A stretch of DNA of 64,000 nt from Aliarcobacter lanthieri (GCF_013201625.1 NZ_CP053839.1:1054001-1118000); one strand, 5' to 3'. Shown: positions 45,878 through 54,313, numbered from the stretch's first letter. Numbers and translations are program-made. The notes: generated by a model not told the origin, from the sequence alone.

Positions 45878-47292
45878 TTTTGGATTGTAGATTATTAAAT
45901 GCTTCTAGGGAATTAAATACATATCTTAGCAACTTATTAAAAAGTGAGAAGCATCCAAAAATAGTTAATTACACAAATATTGGTAAAGGTTTTACTCTTA
46001 ATGATTTAAAAAAAGAAGAGTTTATAGATATCAATTTAGATAATGACCATAGACGAGGGCATGTTATTGGTTTTGGAACAACTGGAGCTGGAAAATCAAG
46101 ATTTATTGAGAATATGGTTGAACAAGATATTATGGTTCAAGGAAATTGTGTAGTTATTATTGATCCAAAGATTGATAATGCTTTATTAAGTAGAACATAT
46201 CAAGCTGCTGTTCGTTCTGGAAATGAAAAGGCATTTATGCTTTTATCACCAGTTCATCCTCATCTATCTATAAAACTAAATCCAATGAGTCAATATTATA
46301 TGGATGAAGAGATTGTTGGACATATTGTATCTGCTATTGAAACTAGTGGAGATGTTTTCTTCTATAATATTGCTTTGGAGGTTTCTACTGCGATTGTTAA
46401 ATCAAGATTACTTATTAAAAAATATATAAAAGATCATACACCTTTAAGTTTTAGAGAAATATATAAATATGTAAGCCACGATGGATTGTTACAATTAAAA
46501 GAAAATCTTGAAAAAATTAGTAATTCAAGAGATAGAGATTTAGAAGATATGGTCAATTTGATAAATAATGTTTTAGGTTCAAATGCTGATTATTTCTCAA
46601 AAGTTGTTTCTTCTTTAAGAACAGTATTAACACAAATGAGTACAGGAGCAATTGGTGCTGTATTTGGTGGAGCAAAAAGAAATAGATTTATTGAAATGCT
46701 AGAGAATGATGAAAAAGTTATTCTATATGTTCAAACACCATCTATGCTTACAAAGAAAACATCTGATATTGTATCTAAAGTATGTCTTTCTATGATACAG
46801 TCTTGTATTGGTAGAAAATCTGTTGTAGATGAGAAGTTTACTCATGGATTGTCTATCTACATTGATGAAGCTTCTAACTCTTTGTATCAAGGTGTTGAAA
46901 ACCTATTTAATAAAAGTAGATCTACTGATACAAGAATTACTGCTTTATCTCAAAACTATGCTGATTATATTGATTCTGTTGGAAGAGAAAAAGCTAAAAT
47001 GATTTTAGGAAATGCAAATGGAAAAATATTCCTAAGACTTACTGACCCAGATTCTGCTGAAGATGCAGCAAGATATGCAGGTGAAATAACAAAATGGGAT
47101 TCTGTAATCTCTACAAATGGGATAATGTCTAAACAAACAAAAGATATGGCATTGAAGCCTGATGATTTAATGAGTCTTAAGCCAAGAGAGTTTTATTACT
47201 TTGGTATGGAAGGGAAGTTTAAAGGTAAAACTACTCCTATTGGTGATACTGAAATAAAAATAACTCCTCCAAAAATGGTGAATAGAAGATGA
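45874..47292 (+). CDS. traD: TraD/TraG-type coupling ATPase without membrane helices
   Basis: This 472-residue protein is a VirD4/TraD-family ATPase. It has Walker A GTTGAGKS (68-75) after the family stretch RGHVIGFGTTGAGKS, DPKID after the first strand, Walker B GLSIYIDEASN, and a TraD-like C-terminus with NANGKIFLRLTDPDSAED and REFYYFGMEGKFKGKT. It has no N-terminal transmembrane segments, unlike most coupling proteins, but the preceding gene is a membrane protein and may take that role. Start is TTG 45874 overlapping the upstream stop. Its job is to bring the relaxase-DNA complex to the type IV channel. Confidence 0.85.
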   Translation: MILDCRLLNASRELNTYLSNLLKSEKHPKIVNYTNIGKGFTLNDLKKEEFIDINLDNDHRRGHVIGFGTTGAGKSRFIENMVEQDIMVQGNCVVIIDPKIDNALLSRTYQAAVRSGNEKAFMLLSPVHPHLSIKLNPMSQYYMDEEIVGHIVSAIETSGDVFFYNIALEVSTAIVKSRLLIKKYIKDHTPLSFREIYKYVSHDGLLQLKENLEKISNSRDRDLEDMVNLINNVLGSNADYFSKVVSSLRTVLTQMSTGAIGAVFGGAKRNRFIEMLENDEKVILYVQTPSMLTKKTSDIVSKVCLSMIQSCIGRKSVVDEKFTHGLSIYIDEASNSLYQGVENLFNKSRSTDTRITALSQNYADYIDSVGREKAKMILGNANGKIFLRLTDPDSAEDAARYAGEITKWDSVISTNGIMSKQTKDMALKPDDLMSLKPREFYYFGMEGKFKGKTTPIGDTEIKITPPKMVNRR

Positions 47293-48968
47293 TGCAAAGA
47301 TTTCAAATGATGGTATTTTATACAATTTGGATTTTATTTCTTATTGTTATTTCTATTGGATATGCAAATTATCACTATTTTGGTACTTTGAGTTTAAACT
47401 TGAATATTGTAACCTTGCTAGTAAAAGCATATCCTTTTACAACAATATTTATAATTATATTTTTATTGATAGTAGTATTTTACCAGTTTAAAATATATAG
47501 AGAGAAGATAAAGAATAGAAGAAATTGCCAAATTACTTACGTTGATTTAGAAAAAATAGCTCATTTATGGTTAGAATTTGAAGAAATAGAAGATAATATA
47601 GAACATAAAATGATGGAAAAAATGGAAGTATCATTTGATGAATCTAAAAAAGATATTCAAGAAGTAATAAATACTCTTATAGGTAATAGAACTATAACTG
47701 ATATGAATTTCTATAAAAAATATGTATTTAATTATTTGGATTCTTTCTCTAAACAAGAATTAGAAATTGTAGCTGTTTTATATGAATTACTAGAAACAAA
47801 AGCAAAAGAATTGCCTTCTGTTGCAACTTTATATAAATCTGATACAGATAAAAATATATACAAAGATATAGTATCAGAAAAATTAACATCTTATGAGATT
47901 TTGTATAAAGTAAATTTATTTGATCATACAATGAATGTTGTTGATAGTATGTACAACCTTTTAATTAAAGAAAAAGACTCTTTTGTGTTTGGTTGGAGTA
48001 GGATGTTAATTTCTGCATTATCTCATGATATTGGCAAAATAGAAAAGATTGAGTCTTTAAAGGGGTTAAGTGGCTTAGATAAGGGTAAATATGAAAATAA
48101 TACTCATGAGAATATAAGTAGATTGATATTAAGTAATGCCTTCCCTGGTTATGAGTATATAGATGATGTTTGTGAGATTATAGAAAAACATCACTTGCAA
48201 AGTATAGATGAAAAAAATAAAAACTATAAAGCGATTAAATATTTAAAAAATGCTGATCAAATGGCAAGAAAATTAGAAATTAAAGAGTATTTAAATAATA
48301 AAAAAGACAATATCAAAAAAGACGATATTGAAAATAAAGAAAATCTTTTAGATGAAATAATTCCAGATGATGATTTAAAATATTTTGAGAATGCATCTAC
48401 TCCAAATGATAAGAATGAAGTAGAGGTTATTTTAAGAAATCATAATGATAATATAAAGAATTTAGTAGAACCTAACAAAATAGCTGAATCTGATACTATA
48501 AATAAAGCAATAGATAATAAAAAAGATATGATCCATCCAGAACAAGAAGTTGATCTGAATCCTTCTGATATTGGAAATCTAATAGAAATGCTTATAAATA
48601 GTATTAATGAAGTAGAAATATCTCCTAAAACAAAAAGATTAAAATTAATATCTATTTCTGATTCAGATGAGCTTTATATACCTAAAGATATTTTTACAAA
48701 GTTTGTAAAAAGTGCTGGTATAAGTTTAACTATTGAAAAAGATTTATCAAATTTAATAAAAAAACTTAAATCAGATAATGTATTAAAATATGAAACAAGT
48801 AATATAACAATTGATGGATTTGGAAATTTAGCATATAAATCAAGAAGAGATTATGTTGTATTTAGCTTAGAAAGTATGGGTATAACAGCAGAGGAAGCTG
48901 ATTTAAAAAAGAGAAATCAAGAGCATTTACGAAATGTTACTATCAATAAAGGCAAAAGAGAGGATTAA
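47289..48968 (+). CDS. Membrane-anchored HD-domain protein, possible MobH-type relaxase
   Basis: This 559-residue protein has two N-terminal membrane helices (MVFYTIWILFLIVISIGYAN and TIFIIIFLLIVVFYQF), a long helical region and an HD domain (LFDHTMNVVDSM, SALSHDIGKIEKI, EKHHLQS, NADQMAR). A charged linker follows and a winged-helix-like end (YIPKDIFTKFVKSAGISLTI). MobH relaxases, as in SXT/R391 TraI, combine an HD domain with a similar C-terminal winged helix and sit next to the TraD gene, as here. The two membrane helices and the regular HD phosphohydrolase motif could instead mean a signalling phosphohydrolase. The start overlaps the traD stop. Confidence 0.55.
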   Translation: MMQRFQMMVFYTIWILFLIVISIGYANYHYFGTLSLNLNIVTLLVKAYPFTTIFIIIFLLIVVFYQFKIYREKIKNRRNCQITYVDLEKIAHLWLEFEEIEDNIEHKMMEKMEVSFDESKKDIQEVINTLIGNRTITDMNFYKKYVFNYLDSFSKQELEIVAVLYELLETKAKELPSVATLYKSDTDKNIYKDIVSEKLTSYEILYKVNLFDHTMNVVDSMYNLLIKEKDSFVFGWSRMLISALSHDIGKIEKIESLKGLSGLDKGKYENNTHENISRLILSNAFPGYEYIDDVCEIIEKHHLQSIDEKNKNYKAIKYLKNADQMARKLEIKEYLNNKKDNIKKDDIENKENLLDEIIPDDDLKYFENASTPNDKNEVEVILRNHNDNIKNLVEPNKIAESDTINKAIDNKKDMIHPEQEVDLNPSDIGNLIEMLINSINEVEISPKTKRLKLISISDSDELYIPKDIFTKFVKSAGISLTIEKDLSNLIKKLKSDNVLKYETSNITIDGFGNLAYKSRRDYVVFSLESMGITAEEADLKKRNQEHLRNVTINKGKRED

Positions 48969-48971
48969 AAT

Positions 48972-49256
48972 ATGAATAAAAAAAGATTTAATGGTAATTT
49001 GTTTTCTGAAAATATTGAATCTGGATTTTTAGAGATAATAAAACCTCAAGTTTCTTCTATGTTCAAGAAGTTAAATACTATGTCACCAGAACTTGAAAGA
49101 GAATGGAAAGATTTATTTGCAAAAAATGTTATTTTGTATGTAGATGGATTTTTAGAAGAGATGGCTGATGAGTTAAAAATGCCTTATAATAGAGATATGA
49201 GAATTGAAAAATTAAAAGAATATTTTGAAAAGATTGATTCTAATAGGGTGGAATGA
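48972..49256 (+). CDS. Small protein of unknown function, last gene of the rightward tra operon
   Basis: This 94-residue, mostly helical, charged protein (PELEREWKDLFAKNVILYVD in the middle) starts 3 bases after the HD gene. No family is recognised. Directly after its stop comes an IS256-family transposase remnant. Confidence 0.55.
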   Translation: MNKKRFNGNLFSENIESGFLEIIKPQVSSMFKKLNTMSPELEREWKDLFAKNVILYVDGFLEEMADELKMPYNRDMRIEKLKEYFEKIDSNRVE

Positions 49257-49302
49257 CCCTAAGCTAGTAGACTTTTTTATTCAGTTAACACCTTGGGGTG
49301 AG

Positions 49303-49515
49303 TAACACTATCATTGAATCGGTTCATAGACAATTTAGGAAACTTACTAAAACCAAAGGTGCATTTCCAAATGATAATTCACTTTTAAAATTGCTTTATA
49401 TGGGTATTTAAAATGCTACAAAAAATGGAATATGCCAATGTGGAACTGGAACTTAACACTTTCACAATTGGCTATATTTTTTGAGGGTAGATTAGATAGC
49501 GAACTTAAAATTTAA
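49303..49515 (+). mobile_element. Remnant of an IS256-family transposase (C-terminal end)
   Basis: The plus strand encodes the C-terminal part of a mutator/IS256-type transposase: NTIIESVHRQFRKLTKTKGA, then FPNDNSLLKLLYMGI, and after an in-frame TAA and a frame shift KKWNMPMWNWNLTLSQLAIF and FEGRLDSELKI with stop at 49515. The KW-x-x-P-x-x-NW-x-x-x-x-x-QLAI-x-F pattern is the family signature. The N-terminal two-thirds is gone. A GATAGGA/TCCTATC stem at about 49526-49543 may mark the former end. The rest of 49257-49604 shows no gene. Confidence 0.8.
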
Positions 49516-49604
49516 GTTATGGTGTGATAGGATTCCTCCTATCAGAGTTACTTTGACACGAAATATTTAATGTTCTCAAATACTTTAAATCTAAGTATTT
49601 TAAT

Positions 49605-50111
49605 TTAATATATAAATCTCATAGGTTTATATTTAGTCATAGTCCAAAAAATAAAAGAAAAGAATATTATAAAGGCATAGGTAGCAAAACCAATATCTCT
49701 TCCATTTTCTTTTTCATAAAAGTATCTATCAACTACTTGTTCAAAAGACTTTTTTGTTGATCCTCTAATAGAATAAACACCACTTAAACTACATTGACTA
49801 TTTACAAACTCCAAATATTTTCCATTAAGCCAAACATCAGGTCTTTCTCCCATAACATTTGTACTAATTGTCATTACATCATGTATTTTAGTATCCCAAG
49901 CCCCTTTCCCTCTACAATTTTCTGGATGAGTTATCCTTTTTGCCCACTCAGAAGAATATGGATTTTTTTGCCAATCATCATTTTTATTAATTATCTTATC
50001 TCTCATTTGGTTTTTTATTTGTTCTCTTGATTGTTCATTTAATTCTGAATAATTAGTATTAGCAAAAGAAAGACTTGATACAAAAACAAGTATATTGATT
50101 AAATTTTTCAT
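49605..50111 (-). CDS. Exported protein with C-terminal membrane helix, unknown
   Basis: This 168-residue protein has a signal peptide (MKNLINILVFVSSLSFANTN), a charged middle region with two Cys (HPENCRGKG, SQCSLSG) and a final membrane helix (ATYAFIIFFSFIFWTMTKYK). It may be a type IV secretion accessory protein. No family is recognised. The gap to the upstream transglycosylase gene is 195 bases with nothing evident. Confidence 0.5.
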   Translation of the reverse strand: MKNLINILVFVSSLSFANTNYSELNEQSREQIKNQMRDKIINKNDDWQKNPYSSEWAKRITHPENCRGKGAWDTKIHDVMTISTNVMGERPDVWLNGKYLEFVNSQCSLSGVYSIRGSTKKSFEQVVDRYFYEKENGRDIGFATYAFIIFFSFIFWTMTKYKPMRFIY

Positions 50112-50306
50112 GTAATTTCTCTTTTTATTTATATATTTTGAATTTTAACATTTAACAAAAATAAAAACAACCAAATATGAAAATTATTTTAATTTTTTTA
50201 TTTTCTAATAATAAATTATACTTAGAAGTTTATTATATATTTTATATTTTGTCCCAAGAAGGACAAGGTTATAATAGTTAAGTATTAAGATTATTTAAAG
50301 GTCTCT

Positions 50307-50894
50307 TCAATATATGACAAGTGAATTTTCTATTTCTATTTTTGAAGAACTATAAGTTGGATTATCGCCCTGTTGTTTTGATAATTTAATGTAATTATCG
50401 ATTAGCTTCTTTTTATAAATTTTATTATACTTAGGAGTCATTGAATGATAACTAGCTAAAACTTCCCAACTCCATTTACCTTTGTTTAATTTTATTTTTT
50501 TTTCAATAATGCTACAAGCATTTTTATAGGATATATTTTTGTCAAAATAGTTATCTAATGGGTATTTAAAGCTATTATAATTAATTTGAAAAAGACCCAA
50601 ATCTAAATTAGTGATTTTGTTTTTGATTAGTGATTTAGAAATATTTATGCAGTTCTGAATATTTATACAATCTATTAACATATTATCATCTGTTTTTTTG
50701 TACTCAAAACCATTTAATATATTTTTGAATTTTTTTAATGTTGAGGTTTCATTTGTTCTTATGAAATATGGATATGAGGTTTCATTCTCTGTAATTTTTA
50801 TTGTTTTAAGAAGTATATCAGGAACAATACATCTTTCATTATTATTTGCAAAAGATATTTGAAATATAATAAATAAAGATAATATTGCTCTCAT
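50307..50894 (-). CDS. VirB1-like lytic transglycosylase
   Basis: This 195-residue exported protein (signal peptide MRAILSLFIIFQISFANN) has a lysozyme-like SLT domain: KITENETSYPYFIRTN with the catalytic-type Glu, NLDLGLFQINYNSF (the GLFQIN motif of SLT enzymes) and VLASYHSMTPKYNKIYKK. It cuts peptidoglycan locally so the type IV channel or pilus can be built. It is the fifth gene of the leftward tra operon, 5 bases after the TraE stop. Confidence 0.85.
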   Translation of the reverse strand: MRAILSLFIIFQISFANNNERCIVPDILLKTIKITENETSYPYFIRTNETSTLKKFKNILNGFEYKKTDDNMLIDCINIQNCINISKSLIKNKITNLDLGLFQINYNSFKYPLDNYFDKNISYKNACSIIEKKIKLNKGKWSWEVLASYHSMTPKYNKIYKKKLIDNYIKLSKQQGDNPTYSSSKIEIENSLVIY

Positions 50895-50899
50895 TGATA

Positions 50900-51451
50900 T
50901 TATTTTATAACCTCAAAGCTTTTAATAACAAGTTTTTTATTATTAACTCTATAATTAAAATTTATTCTTGCTTTTTTCTCTTCCATTGCTATATTACCTG
51001 TCATAGTTTTTAAAAGTCCTTCGACTGTAAAACTATTATTTTGGTGATTTTCTAGTAATTTTAAAGGATAAAAAGCTTGATAGATATTGTCTTTTTTGAT
51101 TTGTTCAGCTTCTTTAACTAAAAAATCTTTGATTGCTTTTGCTTCCATTGGATCACTACTAAAATAACCTTGAATAGAATCAAAAGTTTTATTAACATTA
51201 GATGGACTAATAGTTAGTAAAGCACTACTTAAATGAAAACCAATTTGTTCGTAATAGCTATAGCTAAATGCATTTCCCACATTTTCAAATTCGCTTGTTA
51301 TGTAAGGAGGTGTTATTATTATTTTACTATTTTTGCTAGTGTTTATTACAGTTATTGCAAGGAATAAATTTGTTAATACTAGTAAAAATGAAAAAACTTT
51401 AAATAAATCTAATTGTCTTAGATTTCTGTTGTATAATCCCCAGAATCTCAT
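50900..51451 (-). CDS. traE: TraE family type IV secretion protein (VirB8-like)
   Basis: This 183-residue protein matches TraE of F-type systems: an N-terminal membrane helix (FSFLLVLTNLFLAITVIN), then IIITPPYITSEFENVGNAFS, YYEQIGFHLSSALLTISPSN, FYPLKLLENHQNNSFTVEGL and a C-terminal strand region ARINFNYRVNNKKLVIKSFE. TraE is an inner-membrane assembly factor. The start overlaps the end of the upstream 70-residue gene. The order pilin-TraL-x-TraE is that of F-type operons. Confidence 0.85.
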   Translation of the reverse strand: MRFWGLYNRNLRQLDLFKVFSFLLVLTNLFLAITVINTSKNSKIIITPPYITSEFENVGNAFSYSYYEQIGFHLSSALLTISPSNVNKTFDSIQGYFSSDPMEAKAIKDFLVKEAEQIKKDNIYQAFYPLKLLENHQNNSFTVEGLLKTMTGNIAMEEKKARINFNYRVNNKKLVIKSFEVIK

Positions 51452-51660
51452 CTTTGTTCATCTTTCTTTTTTTCAAAAAATAAAACACTAGCTAATATTG
51501 TGAAAAGAGCAAATGCTGGTACAAAATAATCTTGTGTTGAATCTGTTATTAAAAATTCTATAGTTGTTGCAAAAAAAACTACTATAAATAGAGTTTTTAA
51601 AACAACTATTCCATCTTTTGAGCCAAATGCTTTTTTAAGTTTATTGATTTTATCTTCCAT
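51448..51660 (-). CDS. Small two-helix membrane protein between traL and traE
   Basis: This 70-residue protein has two membrane helices (VVLKTLFIVVFFATTIEFLI and FVPAFALFTILASVLFF) and a charged tail. Its position inside the operon with overlaps on the TraE side supports a role in the type IV apparatus. No homologue comes to mind. Confidence 0.6.
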   Translation of the reverse strand: MEDKINKLKKAFGSKDGIVVLKTLFIVVFFATTIEFLITDSTQDYFVPAFALFTILASVLFFEKKKDEQR

Positions 51661-51670
51661 ATTTTCCTCT

Positions 51671-51949
51671 TTATCTTGATAATTCTCTACACCAGCTCTC
51701 TGGAACTCTATTTTTTAATCCATAGAGCCCAAAGTGATATGCTAAGTGTTTTTGATAACCAGCTTCCTTTTTTGAAGCAAGTTTATCACTAACTTTTAGG
51801 AAAATTAAACCTAATATTAAGCCTATAAATGGGTGGTTTGATAAAACTCCAAAAAATATAAAGAATAAAACTTTAATAAAATCTGACAAATCCCACCATA
51901 AAATTTGAGGTTCAGCATTTAAAAATTTAGGTATATATCTTCCTTCCAT
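51671..51949 (-). CDS. traL: TraL family type IV secretion protein
   Basis: This 92-residue inner-membrane protein has the TraL pattern: RYIPKFLNAEPQILWWDLSD at the start, two hydrophobic helices (FFIFFGVLSNHPFIGLILGL), and the closing HFGLYGLKNRVPESWCREL. This equals the H-x-x-Y-x-x-G...P-x-S-x-x-RE consensus of TraL. It works in assembly of F-type pili and lies directly after the pilin gene, as in F. Confidence 0.82.
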   Translation of the reverse strand: MEGRYIPKFLNAEPQILWWDLSDFIKVLFFIFFGVLSNHPFIGLILGLIFLKVSDKLASKKEAGYQKHLAYHFGLYGLKNRVPESWCRELSR

Positions 51950-51960
51950 ATTTGCTTCTT

Positions 51961-52314
51961 TTAATATATTTTTGTCAGAATATTTTGAATTCCATTTTGA
52001 ATAGATTCAATATAATTAAATGTAGAACTTTCAATCATTAATGCTGTATATCTTGAATCAACCATATCTGGAATCATTCCAACTCCAAAACCAACCATTA
52101 GCATAAAAATACCAGCTAAAATTGCTCCACTTTTAAATAGGATTATTGTTAATCCTAGAAAAGCTGTCGCTATTATCTTCCCCCAAGTACCTTTTAAAGC
52201 TTCTGAAATATCTGTGTACCAATCATTTACTTCACTCCCACCTGTTCCAGCAAAAGCTGAAATGCCTAATAATCCAAGTAGAATAAATATTTTTAAGAAT
52301 ATTTTTTTGTTCAT
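51961..52314 (-). CDS. Pilin-like protein (TraA/VirB2 class)
   Basis: This 117-residue protein has a signal peptide (IFLKIFILLGLLGISAFAG) and two hydrophobic helices (WGKIIATAFLGLTIILFKSG and AGIFMLMVGFGVGMIPDMV). The size and helix arrangement are those of type IV conjugative pilins. The mature part would be about 95 residues. It is the first gene of the leftward operon, after an 87-bp leader copy and an AGAGG site. Confidence 0.78.
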   Translation of the reverse strand: MNKKIFLKIFILLGLLGISAFAGTGGSEVNDWYTDISEALKGTWGKIIATAFLGLTIILFKSGAILAGIFMLMVGFGVGMIPDMVDSRYTALMIESSTFNYIESIQNGIQNILTKIY

Positions 52315-52405
52315 TTTTTACCTCTATTTTTTTAATTAATCTTCTAAAATAAGACACCAAACACTAAATAAAAAAGTAATTATTTATCTTTTCAATATTT
52401 CCTCC

Positions 52406-52492
52406 TTAATTTCTTTATTCAAGATAATTAAAACAATAAAAGGCACTTTTGATGAATAGTTTTTTTGTAAATTTTGGATTTTGTGTATTTTT
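52406..52492 (-). repeat. 87-bp leader, copy B (leftward pilin operon)
   Basis: This is the inverted counterpart of 43062-43148, with only three differences in 87 positions. Transcription from it would run into the pilin operon. After the conserved block the two copies diverge. Here AAGGAGG follows directly and could serve a tiny open frame. The gap to the pilin start (52315-52405) holds no other clear signal. Confidence 0.85.
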
Positions 52493-52549
52493 GATTGATT
52501 TATTGTATATCTATGATTGATTATTTATTTTAAAAATATCAACTAAGTA

Positions 52550-52578
52550 TTGACAAATAATAAAAATTTTACTAAGAT
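52550..52578 (+). promoter_or_regulatory. Sigma-70-type promoter upstream of the intron
   Basis: TTGACA (52550-52555), a 17-base spacer and TAAGAT (52573-52578). It would give a transcript that runs rightward into the intron region. The region 52579-52670 shows no coding frame. Confidence 0.55.
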
Positions 52579-53152
52579 TCCATATATTACTTTTATAGTT
52601 GAATAAGATTTTTTTAATCTAGTGTTTTCCAGACACATTTTTTAGATTTTTTAATCTTTAATTTTTTTAAGGCTCTCTTATCTGGAAAAGCCTTGGTAGA
52701 ATTTCTTTTAATATGAGATAATTAGAAATTCAAGTCGGTAAAAAAGTCGAATGCCGACTTAAAACCCCTCTAATTGCGGGGAAGTGCTAGGCGACTAAAA
52801 AAGAAAGACTAGCAGTATTCTGTACATACTCTCGAAAGTACAGCATTTACGAATGTAAATGATAGGTTTTGTCTGTGGTTTAAAAGAGTAATCTCCACTT
52901 TTATAGTTTATAAATTGTAAAAACCGCATTTATGTAGCAAATACATAAAGTAGCAAATAGGGTAATACCTATTGGATGGTAACAATGACAAAAATAGAGA
53001 CTATCAACTAAACGCAGCGAAGTTTCTTATGTAAGCATAATGAAGAGCTAAAAGGTTTGAAGAAATCATAAGCTCCACTTTTTAGCTTTTTACTATGCTT
53101 ATTCTAAGAAGTTTGTTCAGAGACTGGATCGAAAGATCGTAAACTACAAGCA

Positions 53153-53741
53153 ATATCAATCTACACTACACACAAATCACAATCAAACAATCAACATTTA
53201 ATAATTCAAACAAGAAAATCTTGTTATTTATAAGGATTTATTAATGGCTGAAACAAAAGAGAATCAAAAAAAAGAAGTAGAAATTCCAAGATGGCAATTT
53301 TTACAAAATGAGAGTATTACTAGAGCAACAAATCTTATAAAAGAGCATGGTGCAAATGTTGAATTTTTAGTAATAAAAGATAAACAATTTCTTGCTGAAA
53401 CTGTAAGACCGATAGAAAATATCGATGAGTCTATGGACTACCTTTACCGATTAGAAGGAAGAGGGATAAATACAGAGGATATTCAAAAATTTAGAACAGA
53501 ATATCAAATGATGTGTGAACAAATTAAAACTGTTGAGAATATGGCTGTTGAGTTTTTATCAAAAGCTAGAGTTAGAACTAGCAATAGAAACTTAAATAGA
53601 AAAATACAAAGATTAAGTAAAGCATCAAATAAAGCTTCTACTGATGATAAAGAAGAAAAAGCAGGGTAAATAAGCTTTTTTAAGACAGATATACAGGTTT
53701 TGTGATTGTGTATTTGTGGTGTGTGTAGTGTAGATTGATAT
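53153..53741. repeat. Inverted repeat enclosing the intron gene (extended P8 stem)
   Basis: The 21 bases at 53153-53173 are the perfect reverse complement of 53721-53741. Further imperfect pairing extends inward (CACAAATCAC with GTGATTGTG-like sequence). In the RNA this closes a long stem around the 53244-53669 gene, exactly where group I introns place P8. Confidence 0.85.
53244..53669 (+). CDS. Intron-internal protein of unknown function
   Basis: This 141-residue, mostly helical, charged protein (start MAETKENQKKEVEIPRWQFL) has a predicted coiled segment FRTEYQMMCEQIKTVENMAV and a basic tail (RNLNRKIQRLSKASNKASTD). It shows no LAGLIDADG, GIY-YIG or HNH homing-endonuclease motif, the usual cargo of group I introns. 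AAGGA precedes ATG 53244. It lies wholly inside the P8 inverted repeat. It may be a passenger gene or a DNA-binding factor of the element. Confidence 0.6.
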   Translation: MAETKENQKKEVEIPRWQFLQNESITRATNLIKEHGANVEFLVIKDKQFLAETVRPIENIDESMDYLYRLEGRGINTEDIQKFRTEYQMMCEQIKTVENMAVEFLSKARVRTSNRNLNRKIQRLSKASNKASTDDKEEKAG

Positions 53742-53976
53742 AAGGTAGTTGAAATGTGGGGTACATTTTGCAAAGTTTTTTATTAATATTTTGTAAATTG
53801 TAAAAGTATAGTCCGTTCTTATGTGAGAGCATAAGCTGTTTATATGTAATAGATTACATTTTAAACGGGATAGAAGTTGCGATTCTATCTGAACATTAAG
53901 GCAAGTTTATAACTAGCACAAAAAATGATTTTTTTAGTGCTAGTACTTACATCACTTAATTAAAAATCCTTTTTTG

Positions 53977-54018
53977 TGTTAGTTATTTAAAAATTGTTTC
54001 TAAGGAAACAAACTAACA
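53977..54018 (+). promoter_or_regulatory. Nested hairpin just before a gene start
   Basis: Outer stem TGTTAGTT/AACTAACA and inner stem GTTTC-TAAG-GAAAC end two bases before the AAAGGAGG ribosome site of the next gene. Sequestering or exposing that site is possible. An ACTAGCAC/GTGCTAGT stem with T-run (53912-53944) comes before it. Confidence 0.55.
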
Positions 54019-54033
54019 TCAAAGGAGGTGTTT

Positions 54034-54312
54034 ATGGTATATTTTGCATATATATTATTGTTTATATTATTTTATATAATAATAAAAACAAAAGAAATAA
54101 AAATAAGCAGAGATACAATTCTGTTTTATGGAAAATATATAGCAATAGCAATAATGGGCATAGGCACTAATATTATTAGTGCAGGAATATTAGGACATTT
54201 TATGCCAGTTGAAGGAGTTACATTAGAAACATTGTTTTTAGTTAAAAATTTTGGTATAATTATTCTAATAAGTGGTGCAAAAATGCTATTAAAAATCGAA
54301 AAAGGAAAATAA
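54034..54312 (+). CDS. Small membrane protein
   Basis: This 92-residue protein has three hydrophobic helices (YFAYILLFILFYIIIKTK, YIAIAIMGIGTNIISAGIL, FGIIILISGAKMLLKI). ATG 54034 is set by AAAGGAGG five bases upstream. GTG 54028 is less likely. It is followed at 1 base by another tiny membrane protein. Function unknown; entry exclusion is one possibility for small membrane proteins of conjugative elements. Confidence 0.55.
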   Translation: MVYFAYILLFILFYIIIKTKEIKISRDTILFYGKYIAIAIMGIGTNIISAGILGHFMPVEGVTLETLFLVKNFGIIILISGAKMLLKIEKGK

Positions 54313-54313
54313 A

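Larger units (their letters stand above)
52677..53900 (+). ncRNA. Group I intron with a protein gene in the P8 loop
   Basis: The conserved group I elements occur in order on this strand: P element AATTGCGGGGAAGT (52772-52785), candidate Q partners ACCGCA (52923) or AACGCAGC (53011), R element GTTCAGAGACT (53115-53125), S element AAGTATAGTCC (53804-53814). The end CTGAACATTAAG (last G at 53900) closely resembles the 3' end of the T4 td intron. An AAGTCGG/CCGACTT stem (P2) lies just before P, and AAGGCT/AGCCTT with a U-G pair (52669-52694) may form P1. R and S are separated by a 141-codon gene. 5' splice position is uncertain by several bases. The exons look noncoding. Confidence 0.75.

Noticed and set aside
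52384-52405. Tiny leader peptide (TTG-Lys-Arg-stop) after AAGGAGG in leader copy B
   Set aside because: The ribosome site is striking, but three codons and absence from copy A make this too weak to list as a gene.
52677-53900. Group II intron
   Set aside because: No domain V hairpin or reverse transcriptase/maturase is seen, whereas the P, R and S elements of group I are in order.
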